Part shown: positions 17,504 through 26,932 of the stretch, in pieces | Numbering within the stretch: the stretch's first letter is position 1 | Layout of the letters: each line of letters begins with the position of its first letter | Source of the DNA: Palsa-504 sp963822765 | GTDB taxonomy: Bacteria; Actinomycetota; Actinomycetes; Streptosporangiales; Streptosporangiaceae | DNA length: 64,000 nt | NCBI GenBank assembly: GCA_963822765.1 | Contig: CAWGJL010000039.1 | Location: forward strand, 70,846 to 134,845 | Direction: 5' to 3' | Program-made: the position numbers and the translations under genes | Notes under the pieces: generated by a model | Told to the model about the DNA's origin: nothing | Databases searched by the model: none | What the model saw: only the letters and a program-made list of their open reading frames with translations

Positions 17504-18892
17504 TCAAGAAATGGACAATTTTTGGTCGACGACCGGTCTCCGCCAGGCGCAGGTGGTAAAAGCCGAGCCCAGTAATAACGCAGAGGTCAGGAACCGGTCC
17601 ATGATCCGGACCGCGGACTCCAGCGCGGACAGCGGGATGCGCTCGTCGGTCCCGTGGAACATCGCGTAGTAGTCGTACCCCTCGGGCAGCACCAGCGGGG
17701 TGTAGCCGTAGCAGGTCATCCCCAGCCGGGCGAAGTGCTTGGCGTCGGTGCCGCCGCTCATGCAGTACGGCACGATCGTGCCGTCCGGGTCCTCGGCCAG
17801 CAGGGCCTCGGTCATGCTGGCCATCAGCGGGGTGCCGAGCGGCGCCTCCAGCGGGATCTCCTGGTGCGCGTACTCCCAGCTCACCTCCGGCCCGGTGAGC
17901 TCGTCCAAGGTCCGGCGGAACTCCTCAGAAAAGCCCGGCAGCACCCGCCCGTCGACGTACCCGGTGGCCACCTCCGGGATGACGTTGACCTTGTACCCAG
18001 CCGACAGCTGCGTCGGGTTGGCGCTGTTGCGGATCGTCCCCGCCACCAGCGCCGCCCCCGGCCCGACCCAGGCCAGCAGCTCCTCGGCCCCCATGCCGTC
18101 AAAGCCCCCCGGCGGCGCCGAACGCCCCGCTGCCGCCCCGAGCGCCTCGACCGCCGCCCGCACGGTCGGGATCAGCCGCACCGGCCAGCGGTACGTGCCG
18201 ATCCGCGCCATCGCCGCGCTCAGCCGCGTCACCGCGTTCTCCGGGTTCGGCTTGGCCCCGTGACCCGCCCGGCCGCGCGCCGTCAGCCGCAGCCAGGCGG
18301 TGCCCCGCTCGGCCGAGGCGATCGGGTACAGCCGCTGCCCGGGACCCGCGTGAAAGGTGAACGCCCCCGATTCCCCGACCGCCTCGGTGCACCCCTCGAA
18401 CAGCTCCGCGTGCCGCTCGACCAGCCACTGCGCCCCGAACTCCGCGGTGTCCTCCTCGTCGGCGGTGAACGCGAGCACCACGTCGCGCCGCGGCCGGACG
18501 CCGGACAGCGCCCACTGCGCGACCACCGCGAGCAGCACCGCGTCGGCGTTCTTCATGTCCACCGCGCCGCGCCCCCACAGCACGCCGTCGCGGATCTCGC
18601 CCGCGAACGGCGGCACGGTCCACGACGACGGGTCCGCGGGCACCACGTCCAGGTGCCCGTGCGCCAGCAGCGCCGGCGCGCCACGCTCGCGCCCGGCCAC
18701 CCGGGCCACCACGTTCGCGCGCCCCGGCGCGGACTCCAGCAGCACCGGCTCGACCCCGGCCTCGGCCAGCCGGGCCGCCACGTACTCCGCGGCCGGCCGC
18801 TCGCGCCCGTCCCCGCCGCCCCGGTTGGTCGTGTCGATCCTGATCAGGTCGGCGGCGAACCGCGCCGCCTCGGTCCCGGCCATCCGATCCAC
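17504..18892 (-). CDS. M20 family metallopeptidase
   Basis: 462 residues. Dizinc amidohydrolase of the ArgE/DapE/CPG2 family. LLAHGHLDVVPAD gives the first metal His and nearby Asp, GRGAVDMKN the bridging Asp, FTADEED the catalytic Glu and metal Glu, YCMSGGTDAKHFA the late His. The lid domain starts at GRAGHGAKP. GTG start; TAGGCT ends seven bases before it, so the mRNA may be leaderless. The natural end of the family is near DRFLTSALL; about 25 extra residues follow. Substrate cannot be told. Confidence 0.88.
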   Translation of the reverse strand: MDRMAGTEAARFAADLIRIDTTNRGGGDGRERPAAEYVAARLAEAGVEPVLLESAPGRANVVARVAGRERGAPALLAHGHLDVVPADPSSWTVPPFAGEIRDGVLWGRGAVDMKNADAVLLAVVAQWALSGVRPRRDVVLAFTADEEDTAEFGAQWLVERHAELFEGCTEAVGESGAFTFHAGPGQRLYPIASAERGTAWLRLTARGRAGHGAKPNPENAVTRLSAAMARIGTYRWPVRLIPTVRAAVEALGAAAGRSAPPGGFDGMGAEELLAWVGPGAALVAGTIRNSANPTQLSAGYKVNVIPEVATGYVDGRVLPGFSEEFRRTLDELTGPEVSWEYAHQEIPLEAPLGTPLMASMTEALLAEDPDGTIVPYCMSGGTDAKHFARLGMTCYGYTPLVLPEGYDYYAMFHGTDERIPLSALESAVRIMDRFLTSALLLGSAFTTCAWRRPVVDQKLSIS

Positions 18893-18930
18893 GCCTGGCA
18901 GCCTAGGGCACGCCCCGCGCGCCGAAAGGG

Positions 18931-19020
18931 CGACCCGCGTTCCTGCTCTCCGATGCCGCCGCGGACATCACCGGCACCGTGGTCGAGGTGCCCGGCGGCA
19001 TCAGCCTGACCCTGGCCGGG
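18931..19020 (+). pseudogene. C-terminal scrap of an SDR-type reductase
   Basis: Thirty codons read PAFLLSDAAADITGTVVEV and then PGGISLTL, the typical last strand and helix of FabG/FabI-like short-chain reductases. Nothing upstream continues it, and no stop follows in frame. It looks like the end of a gene lost by deletion. Confidence 0.4.
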
Positions 19021-19515
19021 TTAGACCCGGTCGAACGGCTCGGCGTAGCAGAACGTCCCGCGCACCTGCGGCCGGTACCCGGTCAGCACCCGGACCTGGA
19101 AGTGCGGCTCCCAGCCGGCCACCGGCGGAGTGATCTGGTACGCCCCGCTCAGCCGGAACCCGAACCGCCGGTAATACCCGGGGTCGCCGAGCAGCGTCAC
19201 CAGCGGCTCGCCGAGCGCGTCTCCCGCGCCCAGCACCGCGTGCATCAGCGCGCTGCCCACCCCGGCCCGCTGCCGGTCCGGCCGCACGGTCAGCGGCCCC
19301 AGCGCCAGCACCGGCGCGCGGCCGACGTGCCCCCGCGTGCACAGCACGTGCCCGATCACCTCGGGCTCAACCGCCACCATGGACAGCGCCGGGAGCCACG
19401 CCTCGCTCTCCCGCAACTCGTCGACCAGCCTGGCCTCCGCCGCCCGCGCGAACGCCGCCACCGTGATCTCACCGATCGCCGCCGCGTCGCCTGGCCCTTC
19501 CCGCCTGATCAGCAC
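19021..19515 (-). CDS. GNAT-family N-acetyltransferase
   Basis: 164 residues, YhbS-like. LALGPLTVRPDRQRAGVGSALM carries the acetyl-CoA pyrophosphate loop (QRAGVG), and LLGDPGYYRRFGFRLSG is the characteristic end of this subgroup. N-terminal LIRREGPGDAAAIGEIT fits strand 1. I place the start at GTG 19513-19515; upstream in-frame codons read through a dispersed motif and look non-coding. Substrate unknown. Confidence 0.8.
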   Translation of the reverse strand: MLIRREGPGDAAAIGEITVAAFARAAEARLVDELRESEAWLPALSMVAVEPEVIGHVLCTRGHVGRAPVLALGPLTVRPDRQRAGVGSALMHAVLGAGDALGEPLVTLLGDPGYYRRFGFRLSGAYQITPPVAGWEPHFQVRVLTGYRPQVRGTFCYAEPFDRV

Positions 19516-19555
19516 CGCTACACTCTGCGCGCCCCGGTCCGCAAGGTCAAAATCA

Positions 19556-19580
19556 TTTTTCCGCCGAACGGACCGTGGTC
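19556..19580. repeat. Dispersed T-tract/CCGAACGG motif, copy 2
   Basis: T5, CCG, CCGAACGG (19564-19571), ACCGTGGTC. It lies in the divergent space between the GNAT and ABM-domain genes. Confidence 0.5.
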
Positions 19581-19660
19581 TCACCACCCGCACCACCACA
19601 AGCCGGCCCAGGCGTACGCTTTTTTGACGATCCGCCCGCAGTCTGACAGGGAGCGTCCGG

Positions 19661-19969
19661 ATGCCGAAGATCGCGTTGCTATCCCGGGTCAGGGCCAAGG
19701 AAGGCCGGGGCGAGGACCTGATCGCCGCGTTCCGGCCGCTATTCGAGGCCGTGGAGCAGGAGCCCGGCACCTTGCTCTACGTCCTGCACCGGTCCAGCGA
19801 CGATCGCGACCTGTTCTGGGTCTGCGAGCTCTACGCCGATGACGACGCGTTCGCCGCCCACCGCACGAGCGACGCGATGGCCGCCGCCACCCCCGCGCTC
19901 GCCGACCTCATCGCCGAAGCCGAGTTCATGACCGGCGAGCCCCTGTCCGCCAAAGGCGTCCCCGCCTGA
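19661..19969 (+). CDS. ABM-domain (antibiotic biosynthesis monooxygenase-like) protein
   Basis: 102 residues. A dimeric alpha-beta barrel protein: MPKIALLSRVRAKEGRGEDL, then EPGTLLYVLHRSSDD, FWVCELYADDDAFAAHRTS. Members are cofactor-free monooxygenases or stress proteins of the YgiN type. ATG with GGGAGCGTCCGG upstream. The final 44 bases overlap the end of the convergent glycosyltransferase gene. Confidence 0.83.
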   Translation: MPKIALLSRVRAKEGRGEDLIAAFRPLFEAVEQEPGTLLYVLHRSSDDRDLFWVCELYADDDAFAAHRTSDAMAAATPALADLIAEAEFMTGEPLSAKGVPA

Positions 19970-21173
19970 CCGGCGCCGGGCGGAGGCTGGCGGGTAGCCG
20001 CCAGCCTGGCTTCGGTGACCGGCGGGGAGGAGCGGCGGTCATGACCAGGTAGGCGCGCCGCGCCATGAACACCAGGAAGGCCAGCCCGGCGATCAGGTAG
20101 CAGTTGGCCACCAGGGTCACCAGCCAGTGGAAGCCGTACTCGCGCGGCCCGCCGGCGTGCGGCGTGTACCAGAACGGCGCCACCGCGAACAGCAGGTAGC
20201 CCAGGCCCGCCGCCACCCGGTGGCCGGACCGGACCAGGACGACCAGCGCGGGCAGGATCCAGACCCAGTGGTGAGCCCAGGAGATCGGCGACACCAGCAG
20301 CCCGGTGGTCCCGGTGACCGCCGCCGCGCCCAGCCAGTCGCCGTGCCGGGCCAAGATCGTGGCCGCGGCCAGCCCGGCGGCGCCCAGCGCGACCGGGATG
20401 ACGACGTACCAGGCGCCGACGTGGGCGGCGCCGCCTGCGATCCGGATCGCGGCCGCGTACGGCGACTGGTTGCTGATGTACGGCGCGCCGACCCGGCTGG
20501 TGTCGTAGAACAGGTGCGCCCAGTACCTTTCCGACGCGCCGGGCGCGACGATCAGCCCGATCAGCCCGCAGCCGAGGAACGTGGCCGCCGCGATCACGGC
20601 CGGTTTCACCTTCCCGGCCAGCAGGAAGAACACGATGAAGATGGCCGGGGTCAGCTTGACCGCGGCGGCCACACCCACGCCGAGCCCCGCATTCCGGCCG
20701 CTGGCGACGCGCCAGACATCGGTCAGGATGAGGGCCAGCAGGATCAGGTTGATCTGGCCGAGGAACAGCGTCTGGTACACCGGGTCCAGGACCATCGCGG
20801 CCGCGGTCACGCCCGCGATCGCGGCCCGGGACGGCCGGTATCCCGCGAGCTTGAGCACCAGGACCAGGCTGTACCCGAGCGCCGCGACCGAGGCCAGATC
20901 CCATCCGGTGCGCGCCAGGGCCAGCGGCAGCGCCGCGCTGGGCGCGAACACGACCGCCGCGAACGGCGAATAGGTAAACCAGTGGCCATAGGCCAGGTTC
21001 AGGTACAGCTGGGTGTCGTGGGTGACGGCGTGCCCGCCCCACATGTAAATCCGGAAGTCCAGGGCGTTGTAGGCGGCGGCGAATCCGGTCACCACCGCGA
21101 GCTCGAGAGCCAGAACGCCGTAGCTGACCGGGGCCACCCACCGTCTGGTCAGGTCACCGGACACCTCAGGCAT
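19926..21173 (-). CDS. GT87-family (DUF2029) polyprenyl-linked mannosyltransferase-like membrane protein
   Basis: 415 residues with about ten membrane helices. ALDFRIYMWGG soon after the first helix supplies the conserved Asp of GT-C enzymes, and FTYSPFAAVVFAP, VYQTLFLGQINLILL and ISWAHHWVWILPAL are hallmarks of the mycobacterial alpha-mannosyltransferase (PimE-related, DUF2029) family, which use a polyprenyl-phosphate sugar at the outer face of the membrane. ATG at 21171-21173, 20 bases after the SGNH-hydrolase stop, so the two are probably co-transcribed. Confidence 0.82.
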   Translation of the reverse strand: MPEVSGDLTRRWVAPVSYGVLALELAVVTGFAAAYNALDFRIYMWGGHAVTHDTQLYLNLAYGHWFTYSPFAAVVFAPSAALPLALARTGWDLASVAALGYSLVLVLKLAGYRPSRAAIAGVTAAAMVLDPVYQTLFLGQINLILLALILTDVWRVASGRNAGLGVGVAAAVKLTPAIFIVFFLLAGKVKPAVIAAATFLGCGLIGLIVAPGASERYWAHLFYDTSRVGAPYISNQSPYAAAIRIAGGAAHVGAWYVVIPVALGAAGLAAATILARHGDWLGAAAVTGTTGLLVSPISWAHHWVWILPALVVLVRSGHRVAAGLGYLLFAVAPFWYTPHAGGPREYGFHWLVTLVANCYLIAGLAFLVFMARRAYLVMTAAPPRRSPKPGWRLPASLRPAPVRRGRLWRTGARRS

Positions 21174-21193
21174 CCTAATCAGCCACGGGCCGG

Positions 21194-21793
21194 TCAGCCG
21201 CCCAGCAGCAGGTCGGCGCACAGGGTGGCCATCAGCTGGTGACCGCTGGCGTTGGGATGAATCCGGTCCGGGCCGAACAGCCCCGGGTCGGCCGCGGCCG
21301 GCATCGACCACGCGTCCAGGCACAGGAAGCCGCGGGTCGCCGCCTGCTCCCTGATCGTGTCACTGGCCTCCCGTATTCGCTGCCGGGCCAGGCTGACCAG
21401 CTCCGCAGGCAGCGGCAAGATCCCCGCGATGTCGGGAATGGTGCAGGTCAGCACCGTGGCCCCGGGCAGCATCAGGCCGTCGAGCAGCCGGCCGAACTGG
21501 CCGGCGAAGCGATCCAGGATGAAGCCGGGGTCGCTGATGTCGTTCATCCCCACGGTGACGCTGACCAGGTCCGGGCCGAGCCGTCCGACCGGCGGCAGTT
21601 GCTGCTCCAGGACCGTGCTCACCCGGGCGCCGTCTGCGGCCAGGTTGATCAGCGCGCACGGCACCGCGGTCCGGGTGCTGAGGATCCCGGCCATCCGCTG
21701 CGCCCAGCCGATCCGGGCCCCGTCGGGACCGTGGTCGTCGCGGCCGGCCGTCAGGCTGTCGCCGAGCGCGACATAGTTTGACCAGCTCAGCAC
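21194..21793 (-). CDS. SGNH/GDSL hydrolase
   Basis: 199 residues. Block I is YVALGDSLTAG with the nucleophile Ser, block II has the oxyanion Gly in NLAADGA, block III is VGMNDI with Asn, and block V is DRIHPNASGH with the catalytic Asp-His pair. All catalytic residues are present. No signal peptide. GTG start. Upstream partner of the GT87 gene; an esterase or lipase acting on a glycolipid is conceivable but unproven. Confidence 0.9.
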   Translation of the reverse strand: MLSWSNYVALGDSLTAGRDDHGPDGARIGWAQRMAGILSTRTAVPCALINLAADGARVSTVLEQQLPPVGRLGPDLVSVTVGMNDISDPGFILDRFAGQFGRLLDGLMLPGATVLTCTIPDIAGILPLPAELVSLARQRIREASDTIREQAATRGFLCLDAWSMPAAADPGLFGPDRIHPNASGHQLMATLCADLLLGG

Positions 21794-21980
21794 CGTTGCC
21801 CTCCGCAGCTATAGCACCCCTGTTACCCCTAAGGTAAGCCGGATTTGCAATTAATTCCGGCCCGGACGCAACTAGATGGGCGGCTCGGGAGTTATTAATA
21901 CAGCAATTCCGCCATCACAATGAGATCAATTGCAGGTGCCTGGACCTTGCCGAGCTGCCTTCATTACAGAAGATGATGCC

Positions 21981-23573
21981 ATGGCTACCCGCTATGGCAT
22001 CACCATGACCCGAGCGCCCGAGGCGAGCCTTCCGCTGGGCCGGGTCGAGACGCCGCGACTGGTCTACGCGGTGATCGCGGTATGCACGGCCGCCGCCGCG
22101 TTTCTGCGGTTTTACCAGCTGACCAGGCCGGGTTACCTGCTCGGCGTGACCGAGTACGACGATGGCGTCCAGTTCGGCGACGCCGTGCGCCTGGTCAGCG
22201 GCGTGGTCCCGTACCGTGACTTCGTCGCGATGCAGCCGCCCGGCAGCATCGTGCTGATGGCGCCGGTGGCCTTGCTGGCCAAGGTGACCGGCAGCGCCTG
22301 GGGCCTGGCCATTGCCCGGCTGCTCACCGCGGCCGCGGATACGGCCTGTGTCGCCCTGCTCGGCCTGCTGGTCAGGCACCGGGGCCCGGTGGCCGCGGGG
22401 ATCGCCTGCGGGATCTACGCCGTGTACCCGGACGCCCTGATCGCGGCGCACACCCTCTTGCTCGAGCCCTGGATGAACCTGTTCTGCCTGATCGGCGCGC
22501 TGCTGGTGTTCGATGGCGACCGGCTCACGGACGGCCGCCGGCTGGCCTGGGGCGGCGTGGCGTTCGGCTTCGCCGCGGCCGTCAAGCTGTGGGCCCTGGT
22601 CCCGCTGGCCGTGATCGGCCTGCTCCTGCTGCGCCGGCCGCGGCGTCTCGGCCTGCTGGCCGGAGGCGCCGTGGCCGGCCTCGGCGCGCCGGTGCTGCCG
22701 TTCCTGGCCCTGGCCCCGACCGGGCTGGTCAACGACGTGGTCACCAGCCAGTTCGCCCGGGCCAACGTCGCGCATCCGCCGCCGCTGCCGCGGCTGACCA
22801 ACCTGGCCGGCCTGTCGCTGTTCCCGCACCTGTCCAGCCGCCTGAGCGTCCTCCTGCTGCTGGCGGTAGCGGCCATCGTGGCCATCGGGTACCTGGCGGC
22901 CTGCTGGGCCGGGGCCCGGCTGCCCGCCGCGCTCGACTGCTACGCCCTGATCGGCGTGGTCGCCGTGACCGGCATGCTGCTGTGGCCCTACGGCTACTTC
23001 ACGCACTACGGTGCCGTGGCCGGGCCGTTCATCGCGCTGGTCCTGGCCCTCCCGGCCGGCCTGCTCCGCCCTGCCGAGCACCGCCCGCAGATCGTCCCGC
23101 TGCTGGCGGTCTGCGCGGTCGCGGCGGTCCTGGTCACCGCACTGGGCCTGCGCCAGTTCGGCACCGAGACGCGCCTGCACGGCTGGACCAGCCCGGCCGC
23201 CCGCGCGGACCGGCTCATCCCGCCCGGAGCCTGCGTACTGACCAATGACTCCTCCCTGACCGTCAGCGCCGGGCGGTTCACCCCGGCCACGCCGGGGTGC
23301 CCGGCCATGGTCGACGCCTTCGGGACCCTGCTGGCCATGACCGACGGGCGCAAGCTGCTCGCCTCCCCGCGTGAGGTGCGCTCGGTCACCGCGCTGTGGA
23401 GCGCGGATTTCGCCCGCGCGCCGTACGTCTGGCTCGAAACCGGCAGCCAGGGGCAGATCCCGTGGACCGCGTCCCTGTACGACTACTTCACCAGCCACTT
23501 CCGGCTCCTCGGCCTGGTCAACGGTCCCGGCGCGCACGACGTCCCGAAGGGCGGCCTGTACGTGCGGCGCTAG
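21981..23573 (+). CDS. GT-C membrane glycosyltransferase (PMT/ArnT-like)
   Basis: About 530 residues with ten or more membrane helices. EYDDGVQFGDAVRLVSG in the first outer loop has the acidic pair expected at the active site of PMT-type enzymes, followed by VPYRDFVAMQPPGSIVLMAP, typical of this family; a ~110-residue soluble C-terminal domain ends the protein. Likely uses a lipid-linked sugar donor outside the membrane. I chose ATG 21981 over 21930, since the upstream residues are not family-like. Divergent from the SGNH/GT87 pair across an AT-rich gap. Confidence 0.8.
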   Translation: MATRYGITMTRAPEASLPLGRVETPRLVYAVIAVCTAAAAFLRFYQLTRPGYLLGVTEYDDGVQFGDAVRLVSGVVPYRDFVAMQPPGSIVLMAPVALLAKVTGSAWGLAIARLLTAAADTACVALLGLLVRHRGPVAAGIACGIYAVYPDALIAAHTLLLEPWMNLFCLIGALLVFDGDRLTDGRRLAWGGVAFGFAAAVKLWALVPLAVIGLLLLRRPRRLGLLAGGAVAGLGAPVLPFLALAPTGLVNDVVTSQFARANVAHPPPLPRLTNLAGLSLFPHLSSRLSVLLLLAVAAIVAIGYLAACWAGARLPAALDCYALIGVVAVTGMLLWPYGYFTHYGAVAGPFIALVLALPAGLLRPAEHRPQIVPLLAVCAVAAVLVTALGLRQFGTETRLHGWTSPAARADRLIPPGACVLTNDSSLTVSAGRFTPATPGCPAMVDAFGTLLAMTDGRKLLASPREVRSVTALWSADFARAPYVWLETGSQGQIPWTASLYDYFTSHFRLLGLVNGPGAHDVPKGGLYVRR

Positions 23574-23702
23574 CCGCGGACACGTTTCGGCCGGGGTCTA
23601 AACGTCGGCGGGTAAGGCTAAAGGCAGTAAGGCAAAGGCATGAGTCCGGGGCCCGCGGGTACCCGGATAACGTCCGCGAGTCACCCGGAAGGGGGCATCA
23701 CC

Positions 23703-25115
23703 GTGACGCGGGGCAGTCAGCCACGCAGCACGACCGAGCCGGCCGCCGGCCGCCGGGATCACGCCCAGCCCACGGACACCACCAGGAACAGCAAGATCGC
23801 GCTGCTCTCGGTGTGCCTGGGCTTCTTCGTCATCCAGCTCGACGTCACGATCGTGAACGTCGCGCTGCCCGCCATCCAGCGTGAGATCGGCGGCTCGCTG
23901 GCCGGGTTGCAGTGGGTCATCGACGCCTACACCCTGGCCCTGGCCTCGATCATGCTCACCGCGGGATCGACCGCGGACCGGATCGGGGCCAGGAAGGTGT
24001 TCGTCCTCGGGCTGACCGCGTTCGCGGCCGGCTCGGCGGCCTGCGCCGCGGCGCCGTCCCTGGACGTCCTGATCGCGGCCCGCGCGGTGCAGGGCCTGGG
24101 CGCGTCGGCGCTGCTGCCGTGCTCGCTCGCGCTGCTGGTCCACCAGTTCCCCGACCCGCGGGCGCGCGCGGGCGCGCTCGGCGTCTGGGGCGGCATGGGC
24201 TCGCTGGGCGTGGCCCTGGGCCCGGTGTTCGGCGGCGTGCTGGTCGCGGTGGCCGGCTGGCGGTCGATCTTCCTGGTCAACGTGCCCATCTGCGCGCTCA
24301 CCGTGATCCTGCTCCGGCGGCACGTCACCGAGTCGCCGCTCAACCCGGAGCAGCGCCCGGACCTGCCCGGGCTGGTGCTCGGGGTCCTCTCGCTGGCCGG
24401 GCTGACCGCGGGCTTCATCACCGCGGGGCAGCGGGGCTGGCTGTCTCCGGTGCCCGCCGCCTTGTTCGCCGTCGGCCTGGTCACCGGCTGGCTCTTCGTC
24501 CGGGCCGAGCGGCGCCAGGCGTCCCCCATGCTGCCGCTCGGCCTGTTCCGGTCTCGCAGCCTCAGCGGCGCCACCGGGGTCGGGGTGATCTTCAACCTGG
24601 TCCTGTACGGGTCGCTGCTCTGCCTGTCGCTGTTCCTGCAGCAGGCGCGTCATCAGTCGGTCCTGGCCACCGGGCTGCTGTTGCTGCCGATGAGCCTGGT
24701 CGTCGGGATCGGCTCGCTGGCCAGCGGCCGGCTGACCGCGCGCTTCGGCCCGCTGCCGCCGATCATGGCCGGGCTCACGCTGGGCGCCGCCGGGGCGGCG
24801 GTCCTGGCCACCGCGGGCCCGGCGACGAGCCTGGCGGTCATCGTCGGCGGCTCGGTGCTGCTCGGCCTGGTCTCCCTGGCCATGCCGGCCATGACCGCCG
24901 TCGTGGTGGGCGCCGCCGGGCCCGAGCACGCGGGCGTGGCCGGCGGCATCCTGAACGCCGCGCGCCAGTCGGGCGGAGCCCTCGGCGTGGCCCTGCTCGG
25001 GTCGCTGCTCGGCTCCGGCCGCGCGCTGAGCCTGCACCTTCCGCTGGCCGTCGCGGCCGGCGGCTACCTGGTCGCCCTGGCCCTGGCCGCGCTGGCCATC
25101 CGCGGCCGCGGCTGA
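23703..25115 (+). CDS. MFS drug exporter, DHA2 (EmrB/QacA) type
   Basis: About 470 residues with 14 predicted helices. FFVIQLDVTIVNVALPAIQ is the helix 1 motif D1 of DHA2 transporters; ADRIGARKVFVLG is motif A; GVWGGMGSLGVALGPVFGG is motif C, found in antiporters. Proton-driven drug or metabolite efflux is the expected role. The GTG at 23703 has GAAGGGGG eight bases upstream and is preferred to ATG 23640, which has no ribosome site. Confidence 0.87.
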   Translation: MTRGSQPRSTTEPAAGRRDHAQPTDTTRNSKIALLSVCLGFFVIQLDVTIVNVALPAIQREIGGSLAGLQWVIDAYTLALASIMLTAGSTADRIGARKVFVLGLTAFAAGSAACAAAPSLDVLIAARAVQGLGASALLPCSLALLVHQFPDPRARAGALGVWGGMGSLGVALGPVFGGVLVAVAGWRSIFLVNVPICALTVILLRRHVTESPLNPEQRPDLPGLVLGVLSLAGLTAGFITAGQRGWLSPVPAALFAVGLVTGWLFVRAERRQASPMLPLGLFRSRSLSGATGVGVIFNLVLYGSLLCLSLFLQQARHQSVLATGLLLLPMSLVVGIGSLASGRLTARFGPLPPIMAGLTLGAAGAAVLATAGPATSLAVIVGGSVLLGLVSLAMPAMTAVVVGAAGPEHAGVAGGILNAARQSGGALGVALLGSLLGSGRALSLHLPLAVAAGGYLVALALAALAIRGRG

Positions 25116-25184
25116 CCCGCCGCACACCTCGCGCGCAGTAGCCTCAATGCGCAACGATGAAGGCCTGACGGAAGGGGACTGGGT

Positions 25185-26894
25185 TTGGCTCGCACGCCGC
25201 TGCGCGACACCGACCCGTCGTGGGTCGGTGCCTACCGGTTGCAGGCCCGGCTGGGCGCGGGCGGGATGGGTGTCGTCTATCTCGCCGCGGCCCAGGACGG
25301 CCGCCCGGTGGCGCTGAAGGTGCTGCGCCCGGAAATGGCTGGCGACGCCGAGTTCCGGAAGCGGTTCAGCCGCGAGGTGACCGCGCTGCACCGGGTCCAG
25401 GGCGTGTGCACCGTGCGGGTGATCGACGCCGACACCACCGCGGACCGGCCCTACCTGGTCACCGAGTACGCCGAAGGGCCGTCGCTGGCCGAGTACGTCG
25501 AATCCCGCGGGCCGATGGACCCGCAGATGCTGTACGGCCTGGCCACCGGGCTGGCCGAGGCGCTGACCGCGATCCACGCGGCCGGGATCGTGCACCGCGA
25601 CCTCAAACCCTCGAACGTGCTGCTCACCCCGGGCGGCCCCAAGGTCATCGACTTCGGCATCGCCCAGGTGCTGGAAGCCACCGCCGTCACCCGGGCCGGC
25701 ATGACGGTCGGCTCGGCCGGCTATATGGCCCCGGAGCAGATCATGGGCCGGGCCGGCACCGCCGCCGACCTGTTCAGCTGGGCCGTGACCATCGCCTACG
25801 CGGCCAGCGGGCAGCCGCCCTTCGGCACCGGAGCCTCCGAGGTCATCCTGTACCGGATCCTGCACGAGGCGCCGGACATCGCCGCGGTCCCGGACTCGCT
25901 GCGGCCCCAGGTCACCGCCGCCCTGTCCAAGGACCCGCACGACCGGCCCGCCGCCGCCGAGCTGCTGAGCCAGCTGACCCGCACCGCCGTGGCCCCCGCG
26001 GCCGGGGCCGACAATCCCACCCAGACCATCCTGGCCCAGACCTGGCGGCCGCCGACCGCGCCGCGCGAGACCTCGGCGCCGCCCACCCCGCCACCCGCGG
26101 CCCCGTCCTGGACCGCCCCGCCCCAGAGCACGCCGTCCCAGCCCCGCTCGTTCTGGGCCACCACCCCGGCACCGGACCCGCCGTCGCGGGGCGCCTCGGC
26201 CCCGGCCGGGCCAACCCCGCCGTCTCGGGGCGCCTCGGCCCCGGCCGGGCCAACCCCGCCGTCGGGCTGGCCGGCCCAACCGGACGACTACGATGCCCGC
26301 GCCCCGCGCCGGCCGGGCCTGCGCCGTCCGGTCCTGGTCGCGCTGGTGGTGGGGGTGGCCATCGTGCTCGGTGCCGGCGGCGCGGCGCTGGCCTTCGCGC
26401 TGAGCGGGCACCCGTCCACCAGCAGCGGCAACAACGCGGGCGCCGGCGGGTCCCACAGCGCGTCCGCGCCCGCGACCTCGGCCGTCACCAGCAGCTCGGC
26501 CGCCGCGTCGTCGCCTGCCGCCTCCGCTTCGGCCTCGACCAGCCCGACCCCCACCACGTCGGCCACGCCGTCCAGCTCGGCGACCCTTCCGGTGCTGGTG
26601 GTCGGCAGCTACTCCGGCATGAAGCCGGCCGAGATCGCCTACAGCGGCGACTCGACCAATGTGGTCACCGGCATGACCTGGAGCTCGTGGACCGCCACCA
26701 GCGCGACCGGCACCGGCACCTCGGACATCGACAGCTGCGTACCGTCCTGCGCGGCCGCTTCCCCGAACCCCGTCACCACCACCGTCACCCTGTCCGATCC
26801 CGTCGACGGCCACTTCACCCAGATGAGCGAGACCCGGAACGGGACCACGACCAACTACACCTACCCGGGCCAGTGGGCGCAGAGCGCCTCCTAG
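25185..26894 (+). CDS. Membrane Ser/Thr protein kinase (PknB-like)
   Basis: 569 residues. Kinase domain about 14-270: Gly loop LGAGGMGVVYLA, VALKVL Lys, HRDLKPSNVLL with catalytic Asp, VIDFGIAQ (DFG), GSAGYMAPEQ activation end. A Pro-rich linker with a 13-residue repeat (PPSRGASAPAGPT, twice) follows, then one membrane helix near 385 and an extracellular Ser/Thr-rich region ending in a ~100-residue domain with a CVPSC pair. All catalytic residues are present. TTG start with GAAGGGGA upstream. The outer domain is not PASTA, so its signal is unknown. Confidence 0.9.
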   Translation: MARTPLRDTDPSWVGAYRLQARLGAGGMGVVYLAAAQDGRPVALKVLRPEMAGDAEFRKRFSREVTALHRVQGVCTVRVIDADTTADRPYLVTEYAEGPSLAEYVESRGPMDPQMLYGLATGLAEALTAIHAAGIVHRDLKPSNVLLTPGGPKVIDFGIAQVLEATAVTRAGMTVGSAGYMAPEQIMGRAGTAADLFSWAVTIAYAASGQPPFGTGASEVILYRILHEAPDIAAVPDSLRPQVTAALSKDPHDRPAAAELLSQLTRTAVAPAAGADNPTQTILAQTWRPPTAPRETSAPPTPPPAAPSWTAPPQSTPSQPRSFWATTPAPDPPSRGASAPAGPTPPSRGASAPAGPTPPSGWPAQPDDYDARAPRRPGLRRPVLVALVVGVAIVLGAGGAALAFALSGHPSTSSGNNAGAGGSHSASAPATSAVTSSSAAASSPAASASASTSPTPTTSATPSSSATLPVLVVGSYSGMKPAEIAYSGDSTNVVTGMTWSSWTATSATGTGTSDIDSCVPSCAAASPNPVTTTVTLSDPVDGHFTQMSETRNGTTTNYTYPGQWAQSAS

Positions 26895-26932
26895 CCGGTC
26901 AGGGCTAGCCGGTCAGCGCTAGCCGGTCAGGG
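26891..26932. repeat. Three 14-bp tandem repeats at a convergent gene end
   Basis: CTAGCCGGTCAGGG, CTAGCCGGTCAGCG, CTAGCCGGTCAGGG. The kinase stop codon (TAG) is in the first unit and the oxidoreductase stop (TGA on the minus strand) is in the last. Confidence 0.8.

Noticed and set aside
23598..26813. Open frame of 1071 codons on the minus strand
   Set aside because: It is antisense to the clearly real MFS exporter and Ser/Thr kinase; its sequence is Arg/Gly/Gln-rich with no family features, a GC-bias shadow.
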